Shown here: one piece after another, positions 35,119-44,654 of the stretch
Position numbering within the stretch: position 1 is the first letter of the stretch
Layout of the letters: the number at the start of each line of letters is the position of its first letter
DNA from: Anaerohalosphaera lusitana
GTDB taxonomy: Bacteria > Planctomycetota > Phycisphaerae > Sedimentisphaerales > Anaerohalosphaeraceae
Length of the DNA: 64,000 nt
Direction: 5' to 3'
NCBI RefSeq assembly: GCF_002007645.1
Contig: NZ_CP019791.1
Coordinates: 248,001 to 312,000, forward strand
Translations under genes and position numbers: made by a program
Notes under the pieces: generated by a model
Told to the model about the DNA's origin: nothing
Databases searched by the model: none
Seen by the model: the letters and a program-made list of their open reading frames with translations, nothing else

Positions 35119-37212
35119 ATGCAGCCCAAAAAACATGAAAAACCGGACATCAACCTCACCACGCCCATCCAGTTCGCAAAGGGCGTCGGCCCCGAACGCG
35201 CAAAAACCTTCGCCCAGCTCGGCGTCGACACACTCGGCGACCTCCTCGAATACTTCCCACGCGACTACGACTTCCTCCCCGAGCCAGTCAAGATCGACCA
35301 GATCAAACCCAAACAGGAAATCTGCACCGTCGGCATCGTCGAAGACACCTCCTTCCTCCGCTTCAACCGCCCACCCATGTTCAAGGTCACCATCGCCGAC
35401 GAAACCGGCTTCCTGCCCATCGTCTTTTTCAACGGCGGATACCTCGCCAAACAGCTCGAACCGGGCAAGATCCTCGTCGTCCACGGCAAAACAGGTATCT
35501 ACAAACACCGCCTGCAGATGAACAACCCAAAATTCCAGATCCTCGACGAGCAAGCATCTGCCGATCCCGCAAATCTCGGCGGCCCAAAATACCCTGCCAC
35601 CGCAAACCTTTCCTCGCGCCAGATCCGTTCCATCATCCGCCCCCTCCTGCCCGAACTCACCTCCCACATAAAAGAACTCTACCCCGAACCGCTCCGCAAG
35701 AAACTCGAACTCATCCCCCGTACCCAGGCATACCGCCAGATACACAACCCCACCGACGAGGACCACCTCGCCCAGGCGCGCCGCCGGCTCAAATACGACG
35801 AACTCTTCCTCATGCAGCTCGGCCTCGCCCTCAAACGCTACCAGGCCCGACACACCGCACCCGCAACACCCATGCACACAACAGACACCATCGACAGCCG
35901 CATCCGCGCCCGCTTCCCCTTCCTGCTCACCGAGGACCAGAACGCCGCCATCGAGGACATCGTCAAGGACATGCAATCCGAAACACCCATGAACCGCCTC
36001 CTCCAGGGCGACGTCGGCTCAGGCAAAACCGTCGTCGCCGTCTACGCCGCCCTCCTCGCTGTCGCAAACAAAACCCAGGCCGCGATCATGGCCCCAACCG
36101 AGATCCTCGCAACCCAGCACTACAACAACATAACCAAATTCCTCAAAGATTCCAACGTCCGCACCGCCCTCATCACCGGCCGAATCTCCGCCGCCGAACG
36201 CACCCGCCTCAACACCGACATAAAAAACGGCGACATCGATATCGTAGTCGGCACCGTCGCCCTCCTCAACGAACAGATCGACTTCCAAAACCTCGGCGCG
36301 GTAATCATCGACGAACAGCACAAGTTCGGCGTCCACCAGCGCGCAAGCCTGCGAAAAGCAAAAGCGCCACACTGTCTCGTAATGACCGCAACCCCCATCC
36401 CCCGCACACTCGCCATGACCGCGTTCGGCGACCTCGACGTATCCGTAATCGAAAACGCCCCGCCCGGCCGAGGCAAGGTCCTCACCAAATGGGTCAAACC
36501 CCACGACCGCGCACAGGCCTACGACTTCATCCGCAAACGCCTCCGAGCCAAAAAACAGGCCTACTTCGTCTACCCTCGCATCGAATCAGACGACGAATCC
36601 GCCGAGATCCGCTCAGCAACCCAGGATTACGAACTCCTCAGCAAAAAGATCTTCCCCGATTACAACGTAGCCCTCCTCCACGGCCAGATGCCCGCCGACC
36701 AGAAAGAATCCGTCATGGCTGACTTCCGCGCAGGCAAGCTCGACATCCTCGTATCCACCGTCGTCATCGAGGTCGGCGTAGACGTCCCCAACGCCACCAT
36801 CATGGTCATCGAACACGCCGACCGCTTCGGCCTCGCACAGCTCCACCAGCTTCGCGGCCGCATCGGTCGTGGCCAGTCAAACTCCTACTGCCTCCTATTC
36901 GCCGACACAGACAGCGAGATCGCACAATCCCGTCTCGAAATGATGACCAAATCAAACAACGGCTTCGAGATCGCAGAACACGACCTCAAACTCCGCGGCC
37001 CCGGTGAACTCTTCTCCACCCGTCAGCACGGCCTGCCCGACCTCAAGATCGCAAACATCATCGAAGACTTCGACCTGCTGACCCTCGCACGCAAAAACGC
37101 CTTCGACCTCATCAAAACTGACCCGCTCATCCAGGACCCCGACCACAAACAGATCCGCGAAGAACTCATCAAAAAATTCGGCACCAAACTGGGCCTCGTA
37201 GACGTAGCTTAA
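35119..37212 (+). CDS. recG: ATP-dependent DNA helicase RecG
   Basis: This 697-residue protein has the length and order of RecG: an N-terminal helix-hairpin-helix/wedge OB domain ([20 protein letters not shown]), then helicase motifs I (GDVGSGKT, about residue 297), II (DEQH, about 398), III (TATPIPRT) and VI (QLRGRIGRG). RecG remodels stalled replication forks and Holliday junctions in the cytoplasm. The ATG at 35119 has only a weak ribosome site. The gene is on the + strand, opposite to its neighbours, and its sequence is C-rich like the rest of this arm. Confidence 0.96.
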   Translation: MQPKKHEKPDINLTTPIQFAKGVGPERAKTFAQLGVDTLGDLLEYFPRDYDFLPEPVKIDQIKPKQEICTVGIVEDTSFLRFNRPPMFKVTIADETGFLPIVFFNGGYLAKQLEPGKILVVHGKTGIYKHRLQMNNPKFQILDEQASADPANLGGPKYPATANLSSRQIRSIIRPLLPELTSHIKELYPEPLRKKLELIPRTQAYRQIHNPTDEDHLAQARRRLKYDELFLMQLGLALKRYQARHTAPATPMHTTDTIDSRIRARFPFLLTEDQNAAIEDIVKDMQSETPMNRLLQGDVGSGKTVVAVYAALLAVANKTQAAIMAPTEILATQHYNNITKFLKDSNVRTALITGRISAAERTRLNTDIKNGDIDIVVGTVALLNEQIDFQNLGAVIIDEQHKFGVHQRASLRKAKAPHCLVMTATPIPRTLAMTAFGDLDVSVIENAPPGRGKVLTKWVKPHDRAQAYDFIRKRLRAKKQAYFVYPRIESDDESAEIRSATQDYELLSKKIFPDYNVALLHGQMPADQKESVMADFRAGKLDILVSTVVIEVGVDVPNATIMVIEHADRFGLAQLHQLRGRIGRGQSNSYCLLFADTDSEIAQSRLEMMTKSNNGFEIAEHDLKLRGPGELFSTRQHGLPDLKIANIIEDFDLLTLARKNAFDLIKTDPLIQDPDHKQIREELIKKFGTKLGLVDVA

Positions 37213-37268
37213 AATAAGCCTGTCAGCAATGGTACCCAGTCAAGCTTAAAAAGCCCGCACAGAAACCC

Positions 37269-38132
37269 TCAAGGCCCGTACGCCGGAAACGTCAGATAGA
37301 AAGTCGAGCCCGCCCCTTCTTCCGACTCCACCCAGACCTTACCCCCATGCCTCTGCATGATCCTTTTGACGATTGACAACCCCAACCCCTCACCCCTGCT
37401 GGCATGATCCGGTATCAACCTGTGAAATATCTCAAAAACCCTCTCCCTGTTTTTTTCACTGATGCCCACCCCATTATCCGAAACCCGGTACAGACACTCC
37501 GCACCGCAGTTCTCTCCTGCAATTTCGATCTCCGCCTTCCGCTCTGGGTGACAGTACTTCAGCGCATTATCTATAAGATTCGAAAACACATGATTCACCT
37601 GCTCAGCATCGCCCCAACAGCTCGGCAGATCTTCTACATGTATTTGAGCGCCTGCCTCCCTAAGCTGATACCGCATCGACTCAAGAATATCATTCACTAT
37701 ATCCTTCGGCTCGATCTGCTGCCAAACAAGTTCAACCTTACCCAGCCGCGACAACCTCAGCAATCCGTTCAGCAGCATATCGATCTTCTGCACACTCGCG
37801 TCGATATAATGAAGTGAAAGCTCAACGTTCTCTCTCAACTGAGCTGCCTCCTCTGCCTGCTCCCCCTCCAACTGCAACTCTTCCAAAATCTCATGATAAC
37901 GCTCACAATTGTCTTTCAATTCCTCTCCAAATCCCTTCAGATTCACCAGAGGCGACTTCAGATCATGACTTGTCACATAAAGTATGCTCTCCAACTCAGC
38001 ATTTTTCGACCGCAGCTCATCCAGCCGCCGCCGCAATTCAGGATAATAGCTCTTCCGGGTGCTCCTCTCACCAAGACCCAGTATCTTCTCCCGCAGCTCC
38101 TCCCATGATTTGCGATCACATTGCTCGCTCAT
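37269..38132 (-). CDS. Cytoplasmic sensor histidine kinase
   Basis: This 287-residue kinase has a short N-terminal coiled coil, a HisKA dimerisation domain with SHDLKSPL (His56 is the phosphorylation site) and an HATPase_c domain with N box NLIDNALKY, G1 DNGVGI and G2 GEGLGLSIVKRI. There is no membrane segment or PAS domain, so the input must come through another protein or a soluble signal. It overlaps the upstream alcohol dehydrogenase by 17 bases, so translation is coupled. No response regulator is adjacent. Confidence 0.9.
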   Translation of the reverse strand: MSEQCDRKSWEELREKILGLGERSTRKSYYPELRRRLDELRSKNAELESILYVTSHDLKSPLVNLKGFGEELKDNCERYHEILEELQLEGEQAEEAAQLRENVELSLHYIDASVQKIDMLLNGLLRLSRLGKVELVWQQIEPKDIVNDILESMRYQLREAGAQIHVEDLPSCWGDAEQVNHVFSNLIDNALKYCHPERKAEIEIAGENCGAECLYRVSDNGVGISEKNRERVFEIFHRLIPDHASRGEGLGLSIVKRIMQRHGGKVWVESEEGAGSTFYLTFPAYGP

Positions 38133-39270
38133 ATATCATCTCTACTTCCTGCCTCGTAGGCTTACGCGGATTGGTCACGATTGTCGCATCCTTCATCGCC
38201 TTATCCGCCATTCCCCCAATATCGTCTTCGCTCACACCGGCCTCCCGCAAACCGCTCGATTCGCCGATATTCCCGAGCAGCTTTCCAACCTCAACACTCA
38301 TATCTTCCATCCACTCTGCATCATCACCATCAACACCCATCGCCTCAGCAGCCAGCTTGTATTTATCCTCAGCCGCAGCCATATTGTAATCCATGACGTA
38401 TGGCAGCACCATCGCAGTGCAAACCCCATGAGACACGTCAACAACACCCGCCAGCGCATGAGCCATCGCATGCACAAGACCCAGACTCGCATTCGAAAAC
38501 GCCATCCCCGCATGCGTACTTGCCAGCATCATGCCTACCGTTGCTTCCATATCATCACGATTCTCGCAAACCTTTTCGAAATAGGTATGTATCAGCTTGA
38601 TGGCCTCAGTAGCGTGTAGCTCGGTCAAATGGGAACTGCCGTTCGAAACGATAGCCTCGATTGCATGCGCAAATGCATCCATCCCGGTAGCCGCGGTCAA
38701 CCCCCTGTCCATGGTGCAGGTCGTCTCCGGATCCACCAGCGAAACATCCGGCACCAGTGTCTTGCTCACCAGGCACATCTTCTCCTTTGTAAAGCTGTCC
38801 GTTATGACAGCAAACTGACTGACATCCGCCCCAGTACCAGCCGTCGTCGGTACACAGATCAAAGGCGGCCCAGGCTTTCTGATCGTATCCACCCCCGCAT
38901 AGCCCTTTATATCGCCCCCGTTACTCACCACCACACCGATACCCTTTGCGCAATCAATCACGCTGCCTCCCCCTACCGCAATTATACCGTCACACTCGGC
39001 ATATTGATATATCTCCACCCCCTTCATAACCTCGTAATCTTTAGGGTTGGGTGTCACATCCGTGTAAACTGCGACATGAAGTCCCGCCTCCTCCAGGCAC
39101 TCAACTACCTCCCTGCCCCATCCTGCCTCGAATACACCCTCATCACTGACCAACAGCACAGAACTCATACCTGTATTGAATGCGTACCGTGCCGCATACC
39201 CCCTGCTGCCTACCCCAAAAACAACTTCAGGACAGACAAACTTGAAAATTGACTCGCCAATCCCCGACAT
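38116..39270 (-). CDS. Iron-type alcohol dehydrogenase
   Basis: This 384-residue protein is a group III (iron-dependent) alcohol dehydrogenase, an NAD(P)H-linked oxidoreductase of alcohols and aldehydes. The nucleotide loop GGGSVIDCAKG is seen, followed by PTTAGTGADVSQF. The metal ligands are in the region GLTAATGMDAFAHAIEA, with further His in HAMAHALAG and DVSHGVCTAMVLP. ATG 39270 follows GAGGACA and gives the family's usual length; the longer reading adds 34 unconserved residues. The physiological substrate is unknown. It forms a two-gene unit with the overlapping histidine kinase. Confidence 0.92.
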   Translation of the reverse strand: MSGIGESIFKFVCPEVVFGVGSRGYAARYAFNTGMSSVLLVSDEGVFEAGWGREVVECLEEAGLHVAVYTDVTPNPKDYEVMKGVEIYQYAECDGIIAVGGGSVIDCAKGIGVVVSNGGDIKGYAGVDTIRKPGPPLICVPTTAGTGADVSQFAVITDSFTKEKMCLVSKTLVPDVSLVDPETTCTMDRGLTAATGMDAFAHAIEAIVSNGSSHLTELHATEAIKLIHTYFEKVCENRDDMEATVGMMLASTHAGMAFSNASLGLVHAMAHALAGVVDVSHGVCTAMVLPYVMDYNMAAAEDKYKLAAEAMGVDGDDAEWMEDMSVEVGKLLGNIGESSGLREAGVSEDDIGGMADKAMKDATIVTNPRKPTRQEVEMIYERAM

Positions 39271-39601
39271 TGTCCTCAGACCTCGCAAATCTGCGAATAT
39301 GGACGATTTCAAATCCCCGATTGCAAAGCAAAAGCCAGATTTTTCAGCTAACGCCATAATGACCAGCATCAAACCTAGCTACGCTACTAATAAAAAATTA
39401 ACTCATAAAACGTAATCCAGCAAGCACAATCCACAAATAAAATCTGCAAAATCACTTATTTTTGCAAAAATACTAATATATATCCTGCCAAACCCGAAAT
39501 ACGTATTAAAATTGAAGATTTCAGAAAACCCCTGATGCGCCATCCGCCGTATTACTAATAGTTCTGAACTAAAGATTTCACATTGAGGAAAGGAGAACAC
39601 C
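39271..39601. other. Divergent intergenic region
   Basis: No gene seen in 331 bases between the alcohol dehydrogenase and the small exported protein. The stretch is AT-rich. No clear promoter with both boxes was found. Confidence 0.4.
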
Positions 39602-40018
39602 ATGAGTTCAAAAGCAATGAAATGGACTGCACTACTGGCGTTGTTGGCGATAATTGCCGTACCCGCGATAGCCGCCGAACACAATCAAGGTAGGTCCGAA
39701 AGCACCTACGAAAGGTCGGCCGAGTTCATCCCAAACTACAACACTACCGCGGCCGGACGATGGATAAGGCGAAGCCCAGCCGTTGAACGTCAACAACAGC
39801 AGCAGGATCTGCTCGCAGGACCTCGCAAGTTCGTGGGTGATACAGGACGTGCAATAGGTTCGGGCCTGGCAGGTACATGGAAAGCGATTCAATCGCCATT
39901 CGTCTCAAAAGAAGATTTGGACGAAGAAACCTATCAGGCAGAACGCGAAGATGAAGCTGAGTTCATCCCGAACTATGACACCACTGCCGCGGGCAGATGG
40001 ATAAGGGTTAGACGATAG
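39602..40018 (+). CDS. Small exported protein with a duplicated 17-residue motif
   Basis: This 138-residue protein has a clear signal peptide (about residues 1-24, cleavage near AIAA). The mature part carries nearly identical motifs near each end: AEFIPNYNTTAAGRWIRR at about residues 40-57 and AEFIPNYDTTAAGRWIRVRR at the very C-terminus. Between them is a Gln-rich stretch and a segment KFVGDTGRAIGSGLAGTWKAI. The family is not recognised. The repeated motif may be a binding or surface-sorting element. ATG 39602 follows AAGGAG. It is monocistronic. Confidence 0.7.
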   Translation: MSSKAMKWTALLALLAIIAVPAIAAEHNQGRSESTYERSAEFIPNYNTTAAGRWIRRSPAVERQQQQQDLLAGPRKFVGDTGRAIGSGLAGTWKAIQSPFVSKEDLDEETYQAEREDEAEFIPNYDTTAAGRWIRVRR

Positions 40019-40212
40019 CAACCGGGGGGCACTGGTTCTACCGCTTGGGTGCATTTTCTCACAAAAATACTAGTTGCGCGCAGAATTAATAGAATCCTAT
40101 CAGAAAAAGAATAACCAGTAGGAGAACTTCACGCTTGGATGGTGCCCTGTGAAACACTATCCAGACATGGTTAAGTTTGCGCTCAAAAAATCGTATTATC
40201 CGTCCACCGAGA

Positions 40213-41076
40213 TTATAATCCGTTATTCTCTGCCTCAAATTCTGCCTCACTCAAACCAGTATTGAACTTCAGATCACTAAACTTATATCTACCCAGAAGC
40301 TCGCCGTCCCAGTTGAAGCTTATAACATTTAAAGGCACCAGCCGCTCAACATCGAGCTGAACGACCACCCTCGCACGGTCATACCGTTTCTTATCCGGAA
40401 GCCTGCCCTCGATCGCGAGACATTTGCGTCCGTCAACGTCCGTGATGCCCAAAAACACTGTCTCCAGCTCACCTTTCTCATCCGCCATCTCATACATCGC
40501 AAGCGAATTGGCCATCATCCTTCGAAATCCAAACATCGTCACCGGATACCTGTTCTCCTCCATCGCCTCTTTACAATCGGGCGCTCGCTCTACAGACTTT
40601 ATCAAACCGAACAAAGTAGTCGGATGCACGACCATATTACCGTCGTTCTCACCCTCGACATAAAGCACCTTGTCAGCCGACCCTGCATTCTTGACCCATT
40701 CCATGTAAACAGAAAACGGATCTTCCTTGAACTTGAACCGCACGACCTGCTTTTTCCTCAGCTCACCGTTAACACGCTCATGCTTCATCAGCTTGCCGGT
40801 ATAATCCCGTATTGTCTCATCGTAATGTTTGATCGCTTTTTTGTACAAAGAGATCTGATCCATCTTCGCCAGCTCGATAATATTCGGATCCACTCCTCCA
40901 CGCGCATCCTCAGCACTTACGCCTTCGCGTTCGTTCCAGAACTTCAAATGACGTCTCGCACGAACATCCTGCTCACTGCCGGCAAAAACTGCTGCCCCCA
41001 ATAATAGCAAAAACGCTATGCCAACTTCAACCCCGCCCGACAGGCCAAAACAAAGCGACCGTCTAAAAGTTTCCAT
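40213..41076 (-). CDS. DUF1571 exported protein
   Basis: This 287-residue protein has an N-terminal hydrophobic signal segment (about residues 18-32). The body contains the DUF1571 pattern: DYTGKLMKHERVNGEL, VRFKFKEDPFSVYMEW and GNMVVHPTT. DUF1571 proteins are found mainly in planctomycetes and resemble outer-membrane lipoprotein-sorting proteins in fold, so a role in lipid or lipoprotein handling is possible. It is followed at a distance by the PPIase gene and separated from it by a terminator. Confidence 0.8.
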   Translation of the reverse strand: METFRRSLCFGLSGGVEVGIAFLLLLGAAVFAGSEQDVRARRHLKFWNEREGVSAEDARGGVDPNIIELAKMDQISLYKKAIKHYDETIRDYTGKLMKHERVNGELRKKQVVRFKFKEDPFSVYMEWVKNAGSADKVLYVEGENDGNMVVHPTTLFGLIKSVERAPDCKEAMEENRYPVTMFGFRRMMANSLAMYEMADEKGELETVFLGITDVDGRKCLAIEGRLPDKKRYDRARVVVQLDVERLVPLNVISFNWDGELLGRYKFSDLKFNTGLSEAEFEAENNGL

Positions 41077-41200
41077 ATCTCAAACTCCACAATAAAAGAC
41101 TTGGTTACAACCATTTTACTGTTGCACAGCCGTTTTGTTTGTTAGTTTCCTGTAAATACACTTATTATCAGCAGGCAAAGCTTTCCAAACCAACAAACAC

Positions 41201-41234
41201 AAAAAAAGCCGCCACAGCAGCAACCGTGACGGCC
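41201..41234 (-). terminator. Terminator of the PPIase gene
   Basis: On the - strand an 8-bp stem (GCCGTCAC with GTGGCGGC, one G-T pair) is followed by seven T, about 20 bases after the stop codon. Confidence 0.75.
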
Positions 41235-41255
41235 TTAATGTCGCTCTAAACTGAT

Positions 41256-42410
41256 CTATTTATCCTGAGCGCCACCTTTGCTTACTGGCTGCGCGGGACG
41301 CTGAGGCATCTGCTGACGAGGATCATACTCCTCGTTCCACTCGATCTCGGCATTCTCAGCAAGATTCTGTATGTAGGTCTGAGCAAACTGGCTCTTGTTC
41401 TTCTGCTCTTCCTGGGCCATGATCTGCTCTTTCTCTTCGTCAAACTTGCTCGCATCAGGCGCTTTACGGTCGGTAACCTTGATGATGTGATAACCGAACT
41501 GCGTCTCGACAACGTCGCTCACTTCGCCGACTTCCATTGCAAATGCCGCATTCGAGAAAGCAGGCACCATCTTTTCCTTAGTGAAGAATCCGAGATCCCC
41601 GCCGCGCTGGCCTGAAGGACAATCAGACTTTTCTTTGGCTATTTCAGCAAAATCGCCGCCGTCTTTGACGTCAGCCAGAATGGCTTCGATCTCTTTCTTC
41701 GCCTCAGCCTTAGCAGCCTCATCCTTCTCTCTCGTATCGATTAGAATATGACTAGCTTGGACCTGTACCGGCTGATTCATATAGACCTCTTTGGCCTTTT
41801 CCTCACTGACCCCGAGATCCTCTTTCGCGCTGACCTTCTCCATCAGCTTTTCAAAGCCGGTACCGAGCTTTGCTCTCTTGCGGAACTCTTTCTCACTCAC
41901 ACCCGCACGCTCTTCCTGAGCCTTGAGAAATTCCTCAACAGTCATGTTGTTCTGCTCAGCAAGTTCAGCGATCTTCGCATCGATATCCTTCTCGGTAACC
42001 TTGATGCCCTCTTCCTCGATCTGCTCTGCGATCAGCTTTTCAGTGATCTTGCCCTGAGCAGCACGAAAACGCATCATATTCTTGATCCTGTCGGTAACCT
42101 CACGGCCCATCTTCTTGTACTGCTCAAACTGCGGCTCAAGCTGCTTATCCAGCTCTGCAACCGTGATCGCATCACCGTTAACCGTGGCCATCACCTTGGG
42201 ACATTCACTTGTCCCGCACTTATCGCAATCTTTGTCGCACTTCTCTTTACCGCCCTCAGGACATTCCTGCTTCTCACAGTCAGCCTTCTTGGTCAGCGGA
42301 CAAGAACCGCCTTCACATTCTTTGGCCTTTTCGCCCTCGGCAGCAAAAACAGCCGCCTGGCCCACTGCGAACATCAAAACAACAGAGATCACCCAATACT
42401 TAAGTCTCAT
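41256..42410 (-). CDS. Exported parvulin-type PPIase with Cys-rich N-terminus
   Basis: This 384-residue protein has a signal peptide (about residues 1-23), a short Cys-rich linker with eight cysteines (about 32-70, for example ECEGGSCP and KCDKDCDKCGTSECP), a SurA-like N-terminal chaperone domain (about 70-210) and a parvulin domain (VQASHILIDTREKDE to GYHIIKVTDRKAP). It would help fold exported proteins in the periplasm. The Cys-rich segment is not a usual part of SurA or PrsA; it could bind metal or form disulfides. ATG 42410 follows GAGAGG. A TTGACT-17-CAGAAT pair upstream (42517-42489) is a possible promoter. Confidence 0.85.
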   Translation of the reverse strand: MRLKYWVISVVLMFAVGQAAVFAAEGEKAKECEGGSCPLTKKADCEKQECPEGGKEKCDKDCDKCGTSECPKVMATVNGDAITVAELDKQLEPQFEQYKKMGREVTDRIKNMMRFRAAQGKITEKLIAEQIEEEGIKVTEKDIDAKIAELAEQNNMTVEEFLKAQEERAGVSEKEFRKRAKLGTGFEKLMEKVSAKEDLGVSEEKAKEVYMNQPVQVQASHILIDTREKDEAAKAEAKKEIEAILADVKDGGDFAEIAKEKSDCPSGQRGGDLGFFTKEKMVPAFSNAAFAMEVGEVSDVVETQFGYHIIKVTDRKAPDASKFDEEKEQIMAQEEQKNKSQFAQTYIQNLAENAEIEWNEEYDPRQQMPQRPAQPVSKGGAQDK

Positions 42411-42602
42411 ACTTTACCTCTCATTCTAAATTAACATTCCCAAGCTGCCTCAAAAACCTGCATCAGCTTACAGCAGCTCGAACTAACAATTCTGCGATAT
42501 ACAACTTCATAAGTCAAGAAACAAAAACAATTTGCGCCCCCGCCTCAGGCAAACCGCCCCGCACCCGCCATACTGTTGACGATTGGGATTTGGTCTTTTT
42601 AC

Positions 42603-42631
42603 TTGCAAAACCCGCTTTTTGTGCATAATTT
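42603..42631 (+). promoter_or_regulatory. Possible promoter of the thioesterase gene
   Basis: TTGCAA (42603-42608) and TAATTT (42626-42631) are 17 bases apart, about 70 bases before the start. Confidence 0.4.
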
Positions 42632-42699
42632 CTAATGGATTTTCCGTGATTTTCTCACATTATCAGCCTACGTAATCTAGTTGTCGGAATTCCAGAGCA

Positions 42700-43125
42700 A
42701 TGAGTACAGAACATTTCCCCCAAAACGTAACAGTTGACAGCAATACCACCCAGATCGTCCCCCGCTACGTCGAAACCGACCAGGGCGGCGTCGTACACCA
42801 CACCGTTTACCCCATATATTTCGAGGTAGGCCGCACAGAACTGCTCCGCGACAACGGCCTCGCATACAGCGAACTCGAAAAGGCAGGCGTCTTCTTCGTC
42901 GTCTCCGACATGACCGTAAAGTACCGTCGCCCAGCGTTTTACGACGAAAAACTCCTCCTGATAACCACCTGCACAAAGACCACAAACGCCCGCGTCGAAC
43001 ACCACTACGAACTCAAACGCGCCGAAACCGGCGTCACCCTCGCAGAAGGCACCACCACCCTCGCCTGCATCGACAAACAGGGAAAGGTCTGCCGAATGCC
43101 CGAATTCATGTTCCCGGAAGACTGA
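42700..43125 (+). CDS. Acyl-CoA thioesterase (YbgC/FadM type)
   Basis: This 141-residue hotdog-fold protein contains the family pattern YVETDQGGVVHHTVYPIYFE near the N-terminus, where the Asp of ETDQ is the catalytic residue and HH replaces the usual NN or HN. The rest (VSDMTVKYRRPAFYDEKL, EHHYELKRAETG) matches the family. It would hydrolyse acyl-CoA thioesters; the substrate is unknown. The ATG at 42700 has a weak ribosome site. It is monocistronic and followed by the RHS island. Confidence 0.86.
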   Translation: MSTEHFPQNVTVDSNTTQIVPRYVETDQGGVVHHTVYPIYFEVGRTELLRDNGLAYSELEKAGVFFVVSDMTVKYRRPAFYDEKLLLITTCTKTTNARVEHHYELKRAETGVTLAEGTTTLACIDKQGKVCRMPEFMFPED

Positions 43126-43192
43126 CACCCCCAACCGGCACAGCATATCTCGATTGACACACCTTTCTCTAGCCGCTGGCCCCAAAAAACCG

Positions 43193-43220
43193 TTGAAATA
43201 CCCACCCCTCCCGATATAAT
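43193..43220 (+). promoter_or_regulatory. Strong promoter directly in front of the first RHS fragment
   Basis: TTGAAA (43193-43198) and a perfect TATAAT (43215-43220) are 16 bases apart. Transcription would start about 43227, three bases before the ATG at 43230, so the mRNA would be nearly leaderless. Confidence 0.6.
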
Positions 43221-43229
43221 GTGTTCGTT

Positions 43230-44519
43230 ATGCCGTATCACGACACCACAACCGAGTCCTTCGGCATGGACGACCTTGGCAACCGCGGCACGGTCGGCCT
43301 TCGCGACAACACCACGGATACGTACGTGGTACAGCCTTACGCGGCCAACGAGTACGCCTCCATCGACTCCGTCTCCCTCACCTATGACAACGCAGGCAAC
43401 ATGACCGCCGACCATCGCGGCTTCGAGTACGAGTACGACTACGAAAACCGCCTCGTCAAGGTCACCAACCCCGGCCAAAGCGTCACCGTCGCTGAATTCG
43501 ACTACGACGCACTCGGCCGACGCATCCGCCGGGGCAAATATGACAGTCAGGGATGGCAAAACCGGCTGTACTACTACAACGACAACTGGCAGGTGCTGGA
43601 AGAGTATTCGATAGGTTCTTCTGGCTCGGGTATGGTATGGCGTTGCGTTTACGGCAACTACATTGATGAACCGCTGGTCAGGAGCGGCGGTGCCACCTTC
43701 TTCTACATCCAGGATCATCTTTACAGCACGGCTGCACTCTTGAATTATAACGGCAGCATCGCTGAGCGATACGAATACGATGCTTACGGCAATGCCACTA
43801 TCTGGGACGCTTCATTCTCGACAACCTATGACCGATCCCCGAACTTCAACGAATACACATTCACGGGCCGACGCCTCGACTCACTCCACGCCAACCAGCT
43901 CAAGCTGATGTACTACCGCCACCGCTACTACGACCCCCAAATGGGCAGATTCCTGACAAGGGATCCATTGGGGATTGTACCGAACAGCAAGGAAACAGTA
44001 ATGAGTCCTTACGCTGCTCATTGGTTAGGCCTTAATTTGTTTACTGGCCAAAATTTGTACGAATATACATACTCAGCACCGCTAATTTACCTCGATCCGG
44101 CAGGTTTGTTCGGTCAATGTGGTCCGGGTTTTATCGGAGGGATTATCGTCCCAGATGATCCGTGGCCTTTTGGTGGTGCTAATTTCACGGAAGCATGTAA
44201 AGCACACGATGATTGCTATGGAGGCGAAGGCCCCAATGGTTGTCGTGCAGATAAGGAAGAATGCGATGATGCCTTCCGCGATGCCATGTATGCTGCATGT
44301 GATGCCAAATATGGCGACGAAAAGGACTGGTTTGGGAATCCCAGAGCCGATTGGTGTAAGGAGAAAATTGCGGACACGTATTATGGTGCGGTTGATGATC
44401 ATGGAGATGCTTCTTGGGAAAAGGGTCAAGAAAATGGCAACTGTCCCGATCCTTGCCCAGGAGCGACGCCGGGTATCGGACCAGGCGGAAATGGTGGAGG
44501 TGTAATTAGAGATTTTTAA
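43230..44519 (+). CDS. Orphan RHS tip with phospholipase A2-like C-terminus
   Basis: This 429-residue protein is the C-terminal part of an RHS/YD-repeat protein: YD repeats (LTYDNAGNM, FDYDALGRRIRRG, YEYDAYGNA), then the core end YYRHRYYDPQMGRFLTRDP and DPAGLF. Between RDP and DPAGLF there is an unusual insertion of about 30 residues. After the core comes a new domain with a calcium-loop-like FGQCGPG (about residue 294) and ACKAHDDCYGG, which matches the catalytic HD pair of secreted phospholipase A2. The N-terminal RHS shell and signal peptide are missing. ATG 43230 lies right behind a strong promoter and has no ribosome site. Likely a toxin tip; may be a displaced cassette. Confidence 0.75.
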   Translation: MPYHDTTTESFGMDDLGNRGTVGLRDNTTDTYVVQPYAANEYASIDSVSLTYDNAGNMTADHRGFEYEYDYENRLVKVTNPGQSVTVAEFDYDALGRRIRRGKYDSQGWQNRLYYYNDNWQVLEEYSIGSSGSGMVWRCVYGNYIDEPLVRSGGATFFYIQDHLYSTAALLNYNGSIAERYEYDAYGNATIWDASFSTTYDRSPNFNEYTFTGRRLDSLHANQLKLMYYRHRYYDPQMGRFLTRDPLGIVPNSKETVMSPYAAHWLGLNLFTGQNLYEYTYSAPLIYLDPAGLFGQCGPGFIGGIIVPDDPWPFGGANFTEACKAHDDCYGGEGPNGCRADKEECDDAFRDAMYAACDAKYGDEKDWFGNPRADWCKEKIADTYYGAVDDHGDASWEKGQENGNCPDPCPGATPGIGPGGNGGGVIRDF

Positions 44520-44534
44520 TATTCCACCGCAATT

Positions 44535-44622
44535 CTACGGGTGTCAACCCGTAGATGAAGTTATCCGCCAAAGGCGGGCGGGCAAAGCCCGAAACGGCTA
44601 TGCCACGGGTCTTAACCCGTGG
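44535..44622. repeat. Array of four perfect hairpins (REP-like)
   Basis: Within 88 bases there are four short perfect hairpins: CTACGGGT/ACCCGTAG (44535-44554), CGCC/GGCG (44566-44576), CGGGC/GCCCG (44579-44591) and CCACGGGT/ACCCGTGG (44603-44622). The first and last are variants of the same unit with ACGGGT arms. Such units look like REP elements moved by REP-associated transposases; no such gene is in the window. Confidence 0.7.
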
Positions 44623-44654
44623 TTGTTAACTATGCTCACATTTGTAAGGAAAAA

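Noticed and set aside
35056..35976. 306-codon - strand frame opposite recG
   Set aside because: Antisense shadow of recG, made of Val, Phe, Glu and Asp runs, with no start signal.
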